Position numbers and translations under genes: made by a program
Origin: Symsagittifera roscoffensis
Taxonomy: Eukaryota; Xenacoelomorpha; Acoela; Convolutidae
Reading direction: 5' to 3'
DNA: 64,000 nt
Assembly: GCF_963678635.1 (NCBI RefSeq)
Contig: NC_087066.1
Location: forward strand, 42,687,777-42,751,776
Notes under the pieces: generated by a model
What the model saw: only the letters and a program-made list of their open reading frames with translations
Database searches by the model: none
What the model was told of the DNA's origin: nothing
In this document: positions 54,115 to 63,529 of the stretch, one piece after another
Numbering within the stretch: position 1 is the first letter of the stretch
How the letters are laid out: each line of letters begins with the position of its first letter

Positions 54115-54685
54115 GGTCGGAGTTTGGTTTTAGTGACAGGGGGCCTTGAATGAAAATGATTTAAATGTCTTGCCCGTTATAACTCCCCAGTAGTTATACA
54201 CCCCAAGTTACAAAAATCTCTGCTTGGGGTTGGTTTTTGTTTCGAGCTGCTTAGCCATTTGAGGACCCAAAATACAAAAAACTCTGGTTGGGGATGGGCT
54301 ATGTTTTTTCGAGCTGTTGTGCCAATTGTGGCCCGATAGTTAGTCTGGTAAATCAAATTATATCTCAGCTTAATTTTCTTATTGAAGTTAACTGGATCTT
54401 AAGAAGAAACTGATAGTGAAGTAGGTTCTTTCAAAGACGATGTTAATTAGTAAGTTAGGTGAAAAAAAACTGAAGGATACATAAATCGATTCTAGGAGTA
54501 ATAGTTGGTTGGTGTAATTTGATGCTTTCTCAGAAATGAACGGTTTTCCCCATATAGCCCCCTTTCCATCCTAGATTACAAAACAATTATAGCACCGCCA
54601 CCGTATTTATTTCGATGGGGCACTATAATGGAAAAAACAGAAAGAAAAAGTTTTTAGCGAACAATTGTTTTTTGATTTAAATCAT
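54115..54685. other. Intergenic non-coding stretch
   Basis: A short internal duplication (AAAAATCTCTGCTTGGGGT against AAAAAACTCTGGTTGGGGA, about 54205 and 54275). There is no gene. Confidence 0.4.
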
Positions 54686-54726
54686 TTATTACCCTTGCCA
54701 TAAGCAATGTTATTGCAACTGGGTAC

Positions 54727-55176
54727 TTTTTTTAGCACATTTTGGTCGGGTTCTGCTCATCCGTCTCAAGATCGAGGAACTTCGCTACTTCAACTGGCCT
54801 CAACCACAGGTCTGCGGGAGTGAAAGGGGAGTGATTTCTGGGGCAGTTAAAAATGTGGCAATAACTAGTGTGGGGAGACAATAAACAGTAAGAGCAAAGT
54901 GGGGAAACTTGGTCTAAGCGGGCGAGGTAGGTGTTTAAGAGCCGACTGTAACCGGACCGAAGTTGGGAAAGCTTACAGCGGGTGGTTCTGGGAAGGGACT
55001 GTTCTGAGGGGTCGATGCTAAGAGGTGGAATAGAAATTACTTTTGAGGGAGGGTTTTCTGATAGGAACTTGGTTGTGAGGCTTGCATGGTTTTGTTTTAA
55101 AAGGGGATTGTGGTAGTTAAAAACAAAAGTGGAAACTTCTTCTGAGTCGTTAAGATCTAGTGACGGGTTTTGGTCG
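54727..55176 (-). pseudogene. 5'-truncated jockey-like LINE insertion with target-site duplication
   Basis: On the minus strand the frame gives RTTRCKLSQLRSGYSRLLNT, then SPLCSYCLLSPHTSYCHIFN and CPRNHSPFTPADLWLRPVEV. This is the conserved C-terminus of jockey-clade pol proteins (LRSGxxxxLxxYLxRLxP...C..C...PHT..HLFNCP). It stops at a TAA followed at once by a short A-run, then the 13-bp duplication GCAACyGGGTACT (54714-54726 and 55177-55189). The insertion split a CCCTGG-family repeat. The frame is nearly intact, so the event is relatively young. Confidence 0.85.
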
Positions 55177-55980
55177 GCAACCGGGTACTAGACTCTTTTT
55201 TTTTTTTACCGTAAATAACTTTGTTCACAGAATTTCAAATATTTATCAATATCAACTGTTGAATATCCACTGATGTGGTAAAAGCATGGTCAGTGTTTTG
55301 GTTGCATATATCGTTTTAGAGCAAAAAGAGTTCTTGGAAATTTTCAAAAATTTCAATGCCTAAAGTTTTTGATTGATTATTGGCTCTGGAGATCGTTCGG
55401 TATTAATTATCACGGCTTATTTTCCCAATATTTTTTCCTATATATTTTTTGATCTTATGATAATGATTAAATCCGTACAAGTAATTTAAAAAAATTTTCA
55501 ACTTCACAGAACCTTCTCATTTGAATTGAATAAATTAACGCTGGAAAAAATTTAGAAGAAGTTTTCCTTTTGAACTGTCATCTTGAGCTGACTAGCTCTA
55601 TTTTTGCTGATAATTTTGTTTTTCCGATGGTTTTGCGTGGCTTAATTTTTTGAAAATAATAAAATGGGATCGTTTTTTATTTTTATTCGAGATTTTCTGG
55701 GCTTTTTTGAACCAATCAAAAGTTTGTTTCTAGATTTTGATTTCTTAGTTTTTGGGAGTTTTTTAAAATTAAGTTCCAATTTTTATTTGTTATAATTTTT
55801 TTAAATACGCTTATTTGTTTTTGACTCAAATTGATTAAAAAAAGATAAGCAGTTGTTTAAAGATTTTTTTCGGAATTTTTTGTGTTTGGATTTCTTATCT
55901 TTGCCGTTTATAAAAGGTTTCATCGATCGTCTTATGAGCAATTTAATGCAGTTACTTGAGTTTGGTCTAAAATTGTTGCT
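55177..55980. other. Non-coding stretch, beginning with the split CCCTGG repeat
   Basis: The first 65 bp (GGGTACTAGACTCTT...ACCGTAAATAACTTTGTT) resume the repeat interrupted at 54726. Beyond that the sequence is T-rich with no gene. Confidence 0.45.
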
Positions 55981-55984
55981 TCTA

Positions 55985-56360
55985 GATTTTTAAGAGTCGA
56001 TGAACGTAGTTCAGACTTTTATAAAGGTCGTGATGATTTTTATAGGAAAATCTTAAAAGTTGTTCACGCTCAAATTTGAATTTTTGCTGGAGTTTAATTG
56101 TATTATAGTTATCAGGTTGCCCAGCGAAAAAAAGCTACTGATCCAGTTTTCTAAAATTAGGTTAGTTGCATCAAAACAGTGTCAATCATAAACTTTTCTA
56201 GAGATTCAAAGAGCTTCAAGGCCATCTGTTTTTTTCTTTTAACTGCGATTTTTATTCAAAAAAAACAATTCTATACTGTTTTTACAGTGTTCTTTTTACT
56301 GTTCACTTGCATGTTTTGAGCCTCTTTTGCTACTGTCTGTTGGCTGTTTTTTAAATTTGC
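55985..56360 (+). repeat. RF2 repeat copy
   Basis: It opens 'AAGAGTCGATGAACGTAGTT' and continues 'CTGATCCAGTTTTCTAAAAT'. Confidence 0.7.
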
Positions 56361-56639
56361 TGCTGATTATACGAACTCGCGAATCAGAATTTTTTTGCTT
56401 TCTATTTTTTGCGTTGCAAGTGGTGCGACGATCGGCTTAGCCTCCGTGTCTCAATTTCAGTGCTTCTGAAAGTTTCAGTAGCATAGATTAAAGGGGCCAT
56501 CACTGAAAGTAGAAATGAAGACAAATAAGTCAATAAAGACGCAGATGTATAACTCTAACCACTTCATCAAACTTAACTACAAAGGATACGATGTTTCAAG
56601 TTCCATTTCCACCCCATTACAAAAGCGCGAATGGCGCAA

Positions 56640-56925
56640 AAAAAAGATTTTTGTTTCGATAGTTATAAATTTTCGGTAGAAATTGGAAACAACTATTGAA
56701 AATTACCTATTGAAAATACAACCTATTGATCTTCCAGTTTTCTGTACTTGAGCTTGCTTTATGAAAGAAGTGTCGATCATAGACTATTATCAAATTTCAG
56801 AGGTTCAATATATATTTTGTTTTCTTCGAAATTCGAAAGTTTCAGAAAAGTCAGTTTTTTCTTCTTGATATGTTGAAACTTTGCCAACTGTTTGTTGGCT
56901 ATGTTTTATAATTTGGATTGTGAGA
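56640..56925 (+). repeat. RF2 repeat, diverged copy
   Basis: It keeps 'CCTATTGATCTTCCAGTTTT', 'GTGTCGATCATAGAC' and 'TTTGCCAACTGTTTGTTGGC'. Confidence 0.6.
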
Positions 56926-57239
56926 GAAATTCCCTTTTCTGTCAGTTTTTCATGTGCTCATCTGTTGAAAAACAGCATGTGCTCGTCTGGTGAATGGTTA
57001 TGCTTTTTTAGTTTCTTTTCATGGCAATAGAGCTTCTTATCAAGTCAATGGAGCTTTATATATGGAGAACACTTTTTTTTACCATTGAGAAGTCACACTT
57101 TTCTGTGTCAAATTTTTTTGTGCAGTTTGTATAAAGAGTTGAGCTAAGTTAGGTATCTTCTAACTGCATGAGCTATATCCACAGAACTGAATAAATAAAT
57201 TTTTAAAAATAAATAAAACAAATAAATCATAAAGAAATT

Positions 57240-57690
57240 TATAAAAATTGAAGTGTCGAGAAAAACCCGTTTGAAGTTTTTGATTTGTGGTCTAATTTCG
57301 AGTGAATAAGGTGAGCGAGCAGCAGGCTCAACTTTTTTTTCAAATAAAAGTATTTACCCCAAATAATCATCAAAATGAGTGGGGTCATTTCTCATATTAA
57401 ACACCTTTCAGTCCTGGTTCGAACGACAAAAAGTTCGAAGTTTTCAAAAAATTGCCCCAGTATCGAGAAAAACTGGTTTGAAATTTTTGATAGTTACTCT
57501 ATTGTCCCATTTGCCTATTTTAGTATGACTGTCGAATATTCCCAAGTTTAAGATTTTTATTCAGACCCGTTTATCACACCACGCAGAAAATACAACAATA
57601 GTTTGAAAAAAATCATACGTACTTTTTTAAGAATATGATTGGAACATTCTATACTACTTGCACAGCAACCGGCTATACTTTTTACTGTTT
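57240..57690 (+). repeat. RF3 repeat, copy upstream of RNase H1-B exon 1
   Basis: It contains 'GTGTCGAGAAAAACCCGTTT', 'CATATTAAACACCTTTCAGT' and finally 'CTATACTACTTGCACAGCAA', ending about 130 bp before the exon. Confidence 0.7.
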
Positions 57691-57824
57691 AGAAATAATT
57701 ATAAACGGGACCGATGAAAACAATTTTTTTTTTGTCGGTACTTCAATGTCATTACTTGAACGGTACCACTGGATACACGAAATCACCGGCCCAATAACGC
57801 GATACTTTTCTTTCAGGTGTATAG

Positions 57825-58272
57825 ATGTCTGAGGTACGAGCTCGGCTAAATGGAGAAGCTCACTATGCCATAGTTTGTACAGACTGCAGTGTAGATTGCG
57901 TAATACCTTTCGATTTATTTCAAGAATTGGGATACGATGAATGCGACGTTATTCCCATCAATGGTCGCATCCGTTCTTCTGCAAAAGTTTACACTATGGG
58001 GCTCACAAAAAGATCCTTTACTTTGGAGTTACAGCCTTTTAGACGATACGATAATGCGTTTGAGGTGCGGCCGTTTGTTATCAATGGACCGCATGCCCGT
58101 TTTGCAATAAGCTCTGATCTTGTTGATGAATATGATTTGGAGAATGACCGCAGGTCAAAATTGTACTTGCCCGATGGAAAGGAACTGGATTTGCATTTTG
58201 TCTGCTTTCCTTCAAAATTTCAATACGATAATGAAGGCTGTGTTGTTGTTTATGTCGATGGATCTTGCCATG
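57825..58272 (+). CDS. RNASEH1: RNase H1-B exon 1
   Basis: It ends VVVYVDGSCHG with the donor GTGAGA, the same codon and phase as in copy A. Confidence 0.87.
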
Positions 58273-60455
58273 GTGAGAAAGTTTCTTTAATTTTTTTTTG
58301 AAAGATGAATCCGATTTTCGGTCGACTTTATCTTCCTTAAGTGCAAAAGAACGAAGTGATTTTTTAGGTCTTGATTATTAAGGTTCAGTGAACGTAGTTC
58401 AGACTCTTGTACAGGTCGTGATGATTTTTTTTCAGGATAAGTCTTAAAATTTGTGCACACTCAAATTTGATCTTTCGCGGCTTGACTTTTGGTTGCTTTT
58501 AAGTTCAATTCATTATCTTTGTTAATAAAATCAATAATCAAAAAGCAAAAGTGTAAAGATCACAAAAAACGTGATTGACTTTTAGTTTCGAAAAGGCGAT
58601 TTTAATTTTCAGATTTCCTAGCGGAATTTACCAATTGATCCAGTTTTCTCAACTTGGGTTATTTTATCAAAAAAGTCACAATCAAAAAATGTTCTCAAAA
58701 TTCAAAGAGCTTCAAGACCATTAATTTGTTCTTTGAAAATCGAAAATTGTATTTTTTCAAAAAGTCATTTTTTTTCTGTTTCCTTGCGTTCATTGTGACT
58801 CTTTACCAACAGTCTGTTGGCTACTTTTTTTTTCAGCAAAATTCTTATAGTTGTTTTTCGCTCAATTTTGACTTTTCGCTGTTTGACTCTGATTTATTTA
58901 CATGGAATCAAATTTGGAGACGAAAATTTGTTGAAAGGTTAAATTTTTTCGCATTTGGCTTTCTCTACGTGAATAAGTTTACATTATGTTTTTAACGGGA
59001 AGACAATTTGCGTTGAGTCCCACCGTACTTCTCGCGAACAACTCTGATATTTTAATCTGCTATTATTGTATTGTATCACAAGTGGAGCAAGCTATGCCTC
59101 GCTTATGTATTACAACACGCTCATCGAATCCTGTTCATTGACTTTTTCTCTTGGGCAACAGCCAATTTTTTCAGGTTGAATATTTATGAAGATTTTAACG
59201 CCGCTTAATTTTTTTCCACTTCCTATTTTTCGGTCAGCTCGTTCATATCATTTTTTTCTAAGGTTCAATCTAAACCGCTTTTTGAAAATTTCGGCCTTTT
59301 CGACACTGTTAGCTTAGTTTTCACGAGCTTCCCAATTTTTATTCGGTTTCACTGATTTTAATCTATAAGTGTGGCTTCAGAGTTTTTTTCGTGATACTTA
59401 GAACTTTTTTGTACTTTTTCCGGCCATTGAAAATGGGGCGGAACTTTGTATTGCGGTATGTTTTTTATTTTTGTTTTCCATAAAAAATCAGGGAACGTAG
59501 TTAATCATCGGAATGGGGTCGAGTAATATATCATATAAAAGCCCTTTCAGACGTGATTCGAACATAAAAAAATTCGGAATTTTTTGTCCCTGTGTCGAGA
59601 AAAATTGGTATGAAATCTTTGATCGAATAACTCTTGTTGTGGAAATTTAAATTTTCCTACAGTTTTGTGGTAATTTTTCAAATTTTACCCTAAAGAAAAT
59701 GAGTTTTTGATGTTAAGTTTTGCGCTTAATGGACAAAAAAATTTATACAAAAAAAAAATTAAAATTTTGATCAAAAAATTTGAAAAATAAATTATTTTTC
59801 CTTATTTTTGAAGACAAATGTCGATCATGCCTAATTCTACGCGATCGTATAAACCTCTAATCGCTCCGCGCAATAAAAATGACATTAATTTGAAACGTTT
59901 TTTCTGTTTATACTTAAAATTTTGGAAAATGTGCCCTTTTTACCCTTTTGATAACCGATTTCGTCATTTTTCAGATTGCAAGCAGTCTTAAGCTCCGCTT
60001 CGCCTCTGCATCAAATTTAAATTATTTTAGGCAACGGTCATGGCAATGCACGAGCTGGTGTTGGAGTGTTTTGGGGTAAAAACCACGCAATGAATGTGAG
60101 CCGACCGGCTAAGAGGGCGACAAATAACGCGGCCGAACTCGAGTCTGTCATCATTTCTGTTCGACAGGGTGAACAAGAGGCTATTTTGGACGATCTACTT
60201 GTGCTAAGTGACTCGGAATATACGGTGAATTGCGTGAACAGAGGTATCCGAGAGTGGAAATCGAATGACTGGACTTTGAGATCTGGAGCTAGAGCTAAGA
60301 ATGTTGATTTACTGAAAGAACTGGATCATTTGAGGAGGCTGAATAAGAATTGGAGACTTAGATATGTCCCCGCACATCAGGATGTATTTGGCAATGAAAT
60401 GGCCGATTACTTGGCTAACGAGGGTGCGAAAAGGTTCATTGTGGCTCATTGGTAA
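57825..60455 (+). CDS. RNASEH1: RNase H1-like protein B with N-terminal retropepsin-like domain
   Basis: Exons 57825-58272 and 60031-60455 join in phase 1 to give 290 residues. The RNase H domain has YVDGSCHGN, NAAELES, VLSDSEYTV, VPAHQD and MADYLA, so all five catalytic residues are present, plus the handle SNDWTLRSGARAKNVDLL. The N-terminal domain (residues 1-115) is more retropepsin-like than in copy A: VRARLNGEAHYAIVCTDCSV then DCVIPFDLFQELGY, where AIVDTGAS is expected. The catalytic Asp is Cys and the Gly is Asp. It is followed by IPINGRI, MGLTKRSFTLEL and ARFAISSDLVDEYDL (the ILGxDLL position). Shared with copy A are GY-EC-D-IP-G-I, MGL and the intron position. The start ATG lies 8 nt after the acceptor TTTCAG. 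The 1.76-kb intron carries one RF2 and one RF3 copy. Confidence 0.88.
58370..58850 (+). repeat. RF2 repeat copy (RNase H1-B intron)
   Basis: It contains 'TCAGTGAACGTAGTTCAGAC', 'AAAAGTCAC'-like text and 'TGTGACTCTTTACCAACAG'. Confidence 0.7.
59410..59700 (+). repeat. RF3 repeat copy (RNase H1-B intron)
   Basis: It contains 'CCGGCCATTGAAAATGGGGC', 'GGGGTCGAGTAATATATCAT' and 'GTGTCGAGAAAAATTGGTAT'. Confidence 0.7.
60031..60455 (+). CDS. RNASEH1: RNase H1-B exon 2
   Basis: Acceptor AATTATTTTAG. It begins GNGHGNARAGVGVFWGKNHA and ends at TAA 60453-60455. Confidence 0.88.
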
Positions 60456-60459
60456 TTGA

Positions 60460-60848
60460 TTTTAATTCAATTAGTTGTGAACCTGTTAAAAAAATTGTGT
60501 TCTATAATATGAAAAATAGTACCCATTTGAAAGGAGATAAACCAAAAATAATTTATGAATGTTTGGAATCGGGTCAGCTTCTGATTTCGAAAGAAATTGT
60601 TTGTTTTAACTTTCTGAGAAGCATAACAGTTCGATTGGAACTTCTATACAGGGTTTCTTTGCTGCAGTATAAACTTAATTTATTTAGAGATGGAAGTTAT
60701 ACATCGAAATTTATTTTGTTGAATTATTTTTTCTTTCACCATAAATGTAGTCAAGCTTGGGTAGGCATTAGGCTCAAATTCTGTTATTTAATCGCAAATA
60801 GTTTCTACAAAATCAAGTAGGGTTAGTAATCGATAGTTGTATTTTCAA
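60460..60848. other. Spacer between RNase H1-B and the third copy
   Basis: An open frame runs to 60820 but reads like untranslated 3' sequence. No family is recognised. Confidence 0.35.
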
Positions 60849-60854
60849 TTTCAG

Positions 60855-60883
60855 ATTGGAACATGGTTGAGATTTTAATTAAG
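60855..60883 (+). pseudogene. 5' stub of a third RNase H1 copy (RNase H1-C)
   Basis: After the acceptor TTTCAG the sequence ATTGGAACATGGTTGAGATT reproduces the leader and start of copy A (ATTTGAACATGGCTGCTATC). The frame gives MVEILIKPAQ and then stops. The rest of the gene is missing; an insertion with its own target duplication lies immediately downstream. Confidence 0.6.
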
Positions 60884-60893
60884 CCGGCCCAAC

Positions 60894-61050
60894 GGCTCTT
60901 AAGTTGACGTCAAGAAATCCTAAGACCTAGCCAGGCATGGATACTAGACCTAAAACATCGCGTGGAATCCCGGCTTATGGGAGTGCAGCGGGATTCAAAC
61001 CACCTTCATCGGCTTCAGGAGGTTAGAAATAGAAATTTTCATCTCCAAAA
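60894..61050 (-). mobile_element. 157-bp insertion with 10-bp target duplication (SINE-like)
   Basis: CCGGCCCAAC at 60884-60893 is repeated at 61051-61060. Read on the minus strand, the interior has GGTTTGAATCCC, a good pol III B box, so it may be a tRNA-derived SINE. I found no clear A box. Confidence 0.6.
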
Positions 61051-61064
61051 CCGGCCCAACACAG

Positions 61065-61685
61065 ACCATTTTTTTTGAATGGTTATTGAATCTTTTGAAA
61101 TTTAAAACGAACAGATCAGGATACTGTGACAATAGTACAATTTTCCAACCGCAATGATTGAAATAAATTAATTTTACCTTGAATGTTTTGGAAAAATTGT
61201 TTTTTCCCCTAAATGTTTTGTTATTTTTTCGGTAAACATGCGATTTAGTTAAGTAAAAACTTCAAAAATGAGAGCTTAAAAGTTTACAAATTGCAGCATA
61301 ATTAATTTTTAGTTCAGTATTTCATCGTTTCTTTTTTAAATTTTGTGTCATTTTGGTCAGAATTTTTCCTGTTTTCAGATGAAATGACACTAAATTAACA
61401 AATGACTAATTTTTCTCGACTGTTCTTTTTCTGTAATCAGACTCACGGCCATTCTCGCTTCAATTTTAAACCTGTCAGTTTTCCTTGTCATTTAGTCTGA
61501 AGGATAGACATTTCGAACCAACTTTCTTGCCTGGCTGTGAGACGCAATGGCAGTTTCTTCCCACTTTGTGAATTGTTCGGAACAATATTTATCTCAAAAT
61601 TTAGATCAAAGTAATTTCGAGAATGTCAGATAAACAACGAACACTGACCATCTAATTCTGCGTTAGTCATTTGAATGTCGTTTTC
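61065..61685. other. Non-coding stretch before the last gene
   Basis: No exon is recognised. The true 5' end of the following gene may be here. Confidence 0.3.
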
Positions 61686-61688
61686 AAG

Positions 61689-61846
61689 GTAGCCGTCTTT
61701 CTACGGATGAGCTACTGAGACGGGCCAGTGGTCACTTGAAAGAGGGAGGACCGGCTCGTGGATCGGCTGAACTGGCGACTGGGGGTGGCAACTTCAGAGT
61801 GACTTCGTCCTACGATCCTGCCGGAAAAGTCAGATCCAGCACTGAG
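61689..61846 (+). CDS. Exon of an unrecognised gene (exon a)
   Basis: The acceptor TTTTCAAG and donor GTAATT bound an open, GC-richer exon of 158 nt. It reads SRLSTDELLRRASGHLKEGG and ends VTSSYDPAGKVRSSTE, phase 0 at its 3' end. It needs one base from an upstream exon. The protein is Ser/Gly-rich. I do not recognise it. Confidence 0.65.
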
Positions 61847-62571
61847 GTAATTTGCTGTACGAGATCCCAAAGTAGCTGAGTAGTTGATCTTACTGGTTAG
61901 TTGTAAAGAGTAGCAACTTCATGAACCTAAAAATAACTGTTTTATGGTAAGTTTGCTGAATTCCGAAATAGCTTCTCAATGAACTTTGTCATTTTTGCGA
62001 GAGACTCAAATGTTAAACAGATGTTCGCTATTAGTCCAGCAATGCCTTGCTTTTTGTTCTCACCACCCACAGAGCTGAGAGGATCTATGGCAAAAGGTGT
62101 GTATTTTTCCGCACTCTGAGGGAATTGAGTGTACACGGTTAGAGACTTTTTTTGCGTTTTTCAGTCTGAAAAAATGTGTACTTAACCAATTGTCAACTTA
62201 GGTGTAAGAAAGGATAGTTTTTATAGTTTTCGTTGAATTTTCTACAATTCTCGTGATGAAAATAGCTTAAAGTCTACAAACTAACAAATGTCAGAACATT
62301 TCGCAAGGGCAAAAACTACCCTCAGAGACAACCTCCATTTGATCTGAATTAAACTAACAACAGAAGGAGAACAGTTTGTTTGTTTGACAATTGAATTGTT
62401 TTCAGGAAATAAACTCTAGGGTGTTTGTCTCTGGATTTTGTATTGTAATGACGTTTTGTCATGAGCTAGTGATAAACTTCACTTTGTAATTTTGATATTC
62501 CTTTTTTGTTGTTTCACTATGTATATATTAGAAAGTTTTGCTGTCTCTATATATAATTGATTGCTCTGTAG

Positions 62572-62806
62572 ACATACCTCAACAACTTATCTCGGAAAGC
62601 TTCGAAGGCGTCGCAAGACATCAGCGACGAGGAAGTTAAAAGGAAAGCGAAGGGCAAGAAAAAACCACGCGGTCGAGTTTCCTCATATGATAGTGATGAA
62701 AAATTGCACTCTGAGGGAGACACTAGTTCCAGCACTACCATCGGCAAGGGAGGTGCTAGCTTCCTGAAGAAGAAACCGGCGCCACAGAAGAAAGCGCCGT
62801 CCAATG
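62572..62806 (+). CDS. Exon of an unrecognised gene (exon b)
   Basis: Acceptor GCTCTGTAG, donor GTAACA. It encodes TYLNNLSRKASKASQDISDE, then a very basic stretch (KRKAKGKKKPRGR), then GDTSSSTTIGKGGASFLKKK. The phases fit exon a (0) and exon c (1). Low-complexity, Ser- and Lys-rich, probably disordered; the 'GKGxxxFLKKK' phrase recalls some centrosomal or ciliary proteins, but this is a guess. Confidence 0.7.
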
Positions 62807-62969
62807 GTAACAATATGCTGAGAAGTTTTCTTTCAGCTGGGATTTTTTAAAAGCAGAATAGGGTGTTTTGAGCGCTTTAAAACTCGGAAAATTATGAAAC
62901 AGATTGCAAAATGTCAAAAATTTGCCATTCCATTACGCAATTATTAAATCTTTTTCACATATTTGAAAA

Positions 62970-62991
62970 TATATATATATATATATATATG
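62970..62991. repeat. (AT)n microsatellite
   Basis: About eleven AT units between exons b and c. Confidence 0.9.
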
Positions 62992-63030
62992 TAACTAAAA
63001 AGCATGATTCTGACATTGATGTGTTAGCAG

Positions 63031-63132
63031 ATGAGAAATTGACAGCAAAAGCAGGGAAACCATTTGAGTCGTCTGGGTTAATGAGCAGCTCGGACGAGCA
63101 AAGCGAAATAGTGAGAAGGAATGTCGTTAGAG
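63031..63132 (+). CDS. Exon of an unrecognised gene (exon c)
   Basis: Acceptor GTGTTAGCAG, donor GTAATT. It encodes DEKLTAKAGKPFESSGLMSS and SDEQSEIVRRNVVR, phase 1 at its 3' end. The gene continues beyond the window. Confidence 0.65.
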
Positions 63133-63245
63133 GTAATTGAGAATAATTCAGAGTGATAACAGGAATACAATTAGTATAACAAACACAATGTTCTTGCCTT
63201 AAATATTAATGCTTATTGATCGAATAGTTTAAGTTTTCTGGTTGT

Positions 63246-63312
63246 CAATACCCTTGCGATAAGCAAGAGTACTGCAATCGAGTACGAGACTTTTTTTCCC
63301 GTAAACAACTGT
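63246..63312 (+). repeat. CCCTGG repeat family, fragment
   Basis: ACCCTTGCGATAAGCAAGAG, 'CGAGTACGAGAC' and 'TTTTTCCCGTAAACAACTGT' match the family core. Confidence 0.7.
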
Positions 63313-63529
63313 GTCGACACAGGACTCTTCATCTGGACTCATTTCCTTCAATCCTCACTTGACAACCAAATTACGGCTTCTAATATGCTACTATGCACCG
63401 GTAAAGTGCGTATTAGTATTTTAAATAGCTGGTCCTTTTCAGATTTTTTTGTTTTTTAACTTACCAACTCGATTTGCTAAAATTTCTTTTTAAATTATTC
63501 TGTTTTTCGTTTTCGTAGATTTCGAACTT

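Noticed and set aside
57635-57832. Small protein just upstream of RNase H1-B
   Set aside because: It consists of RF3 repeat sequence and overlaps the splice acceptor of exon 1.
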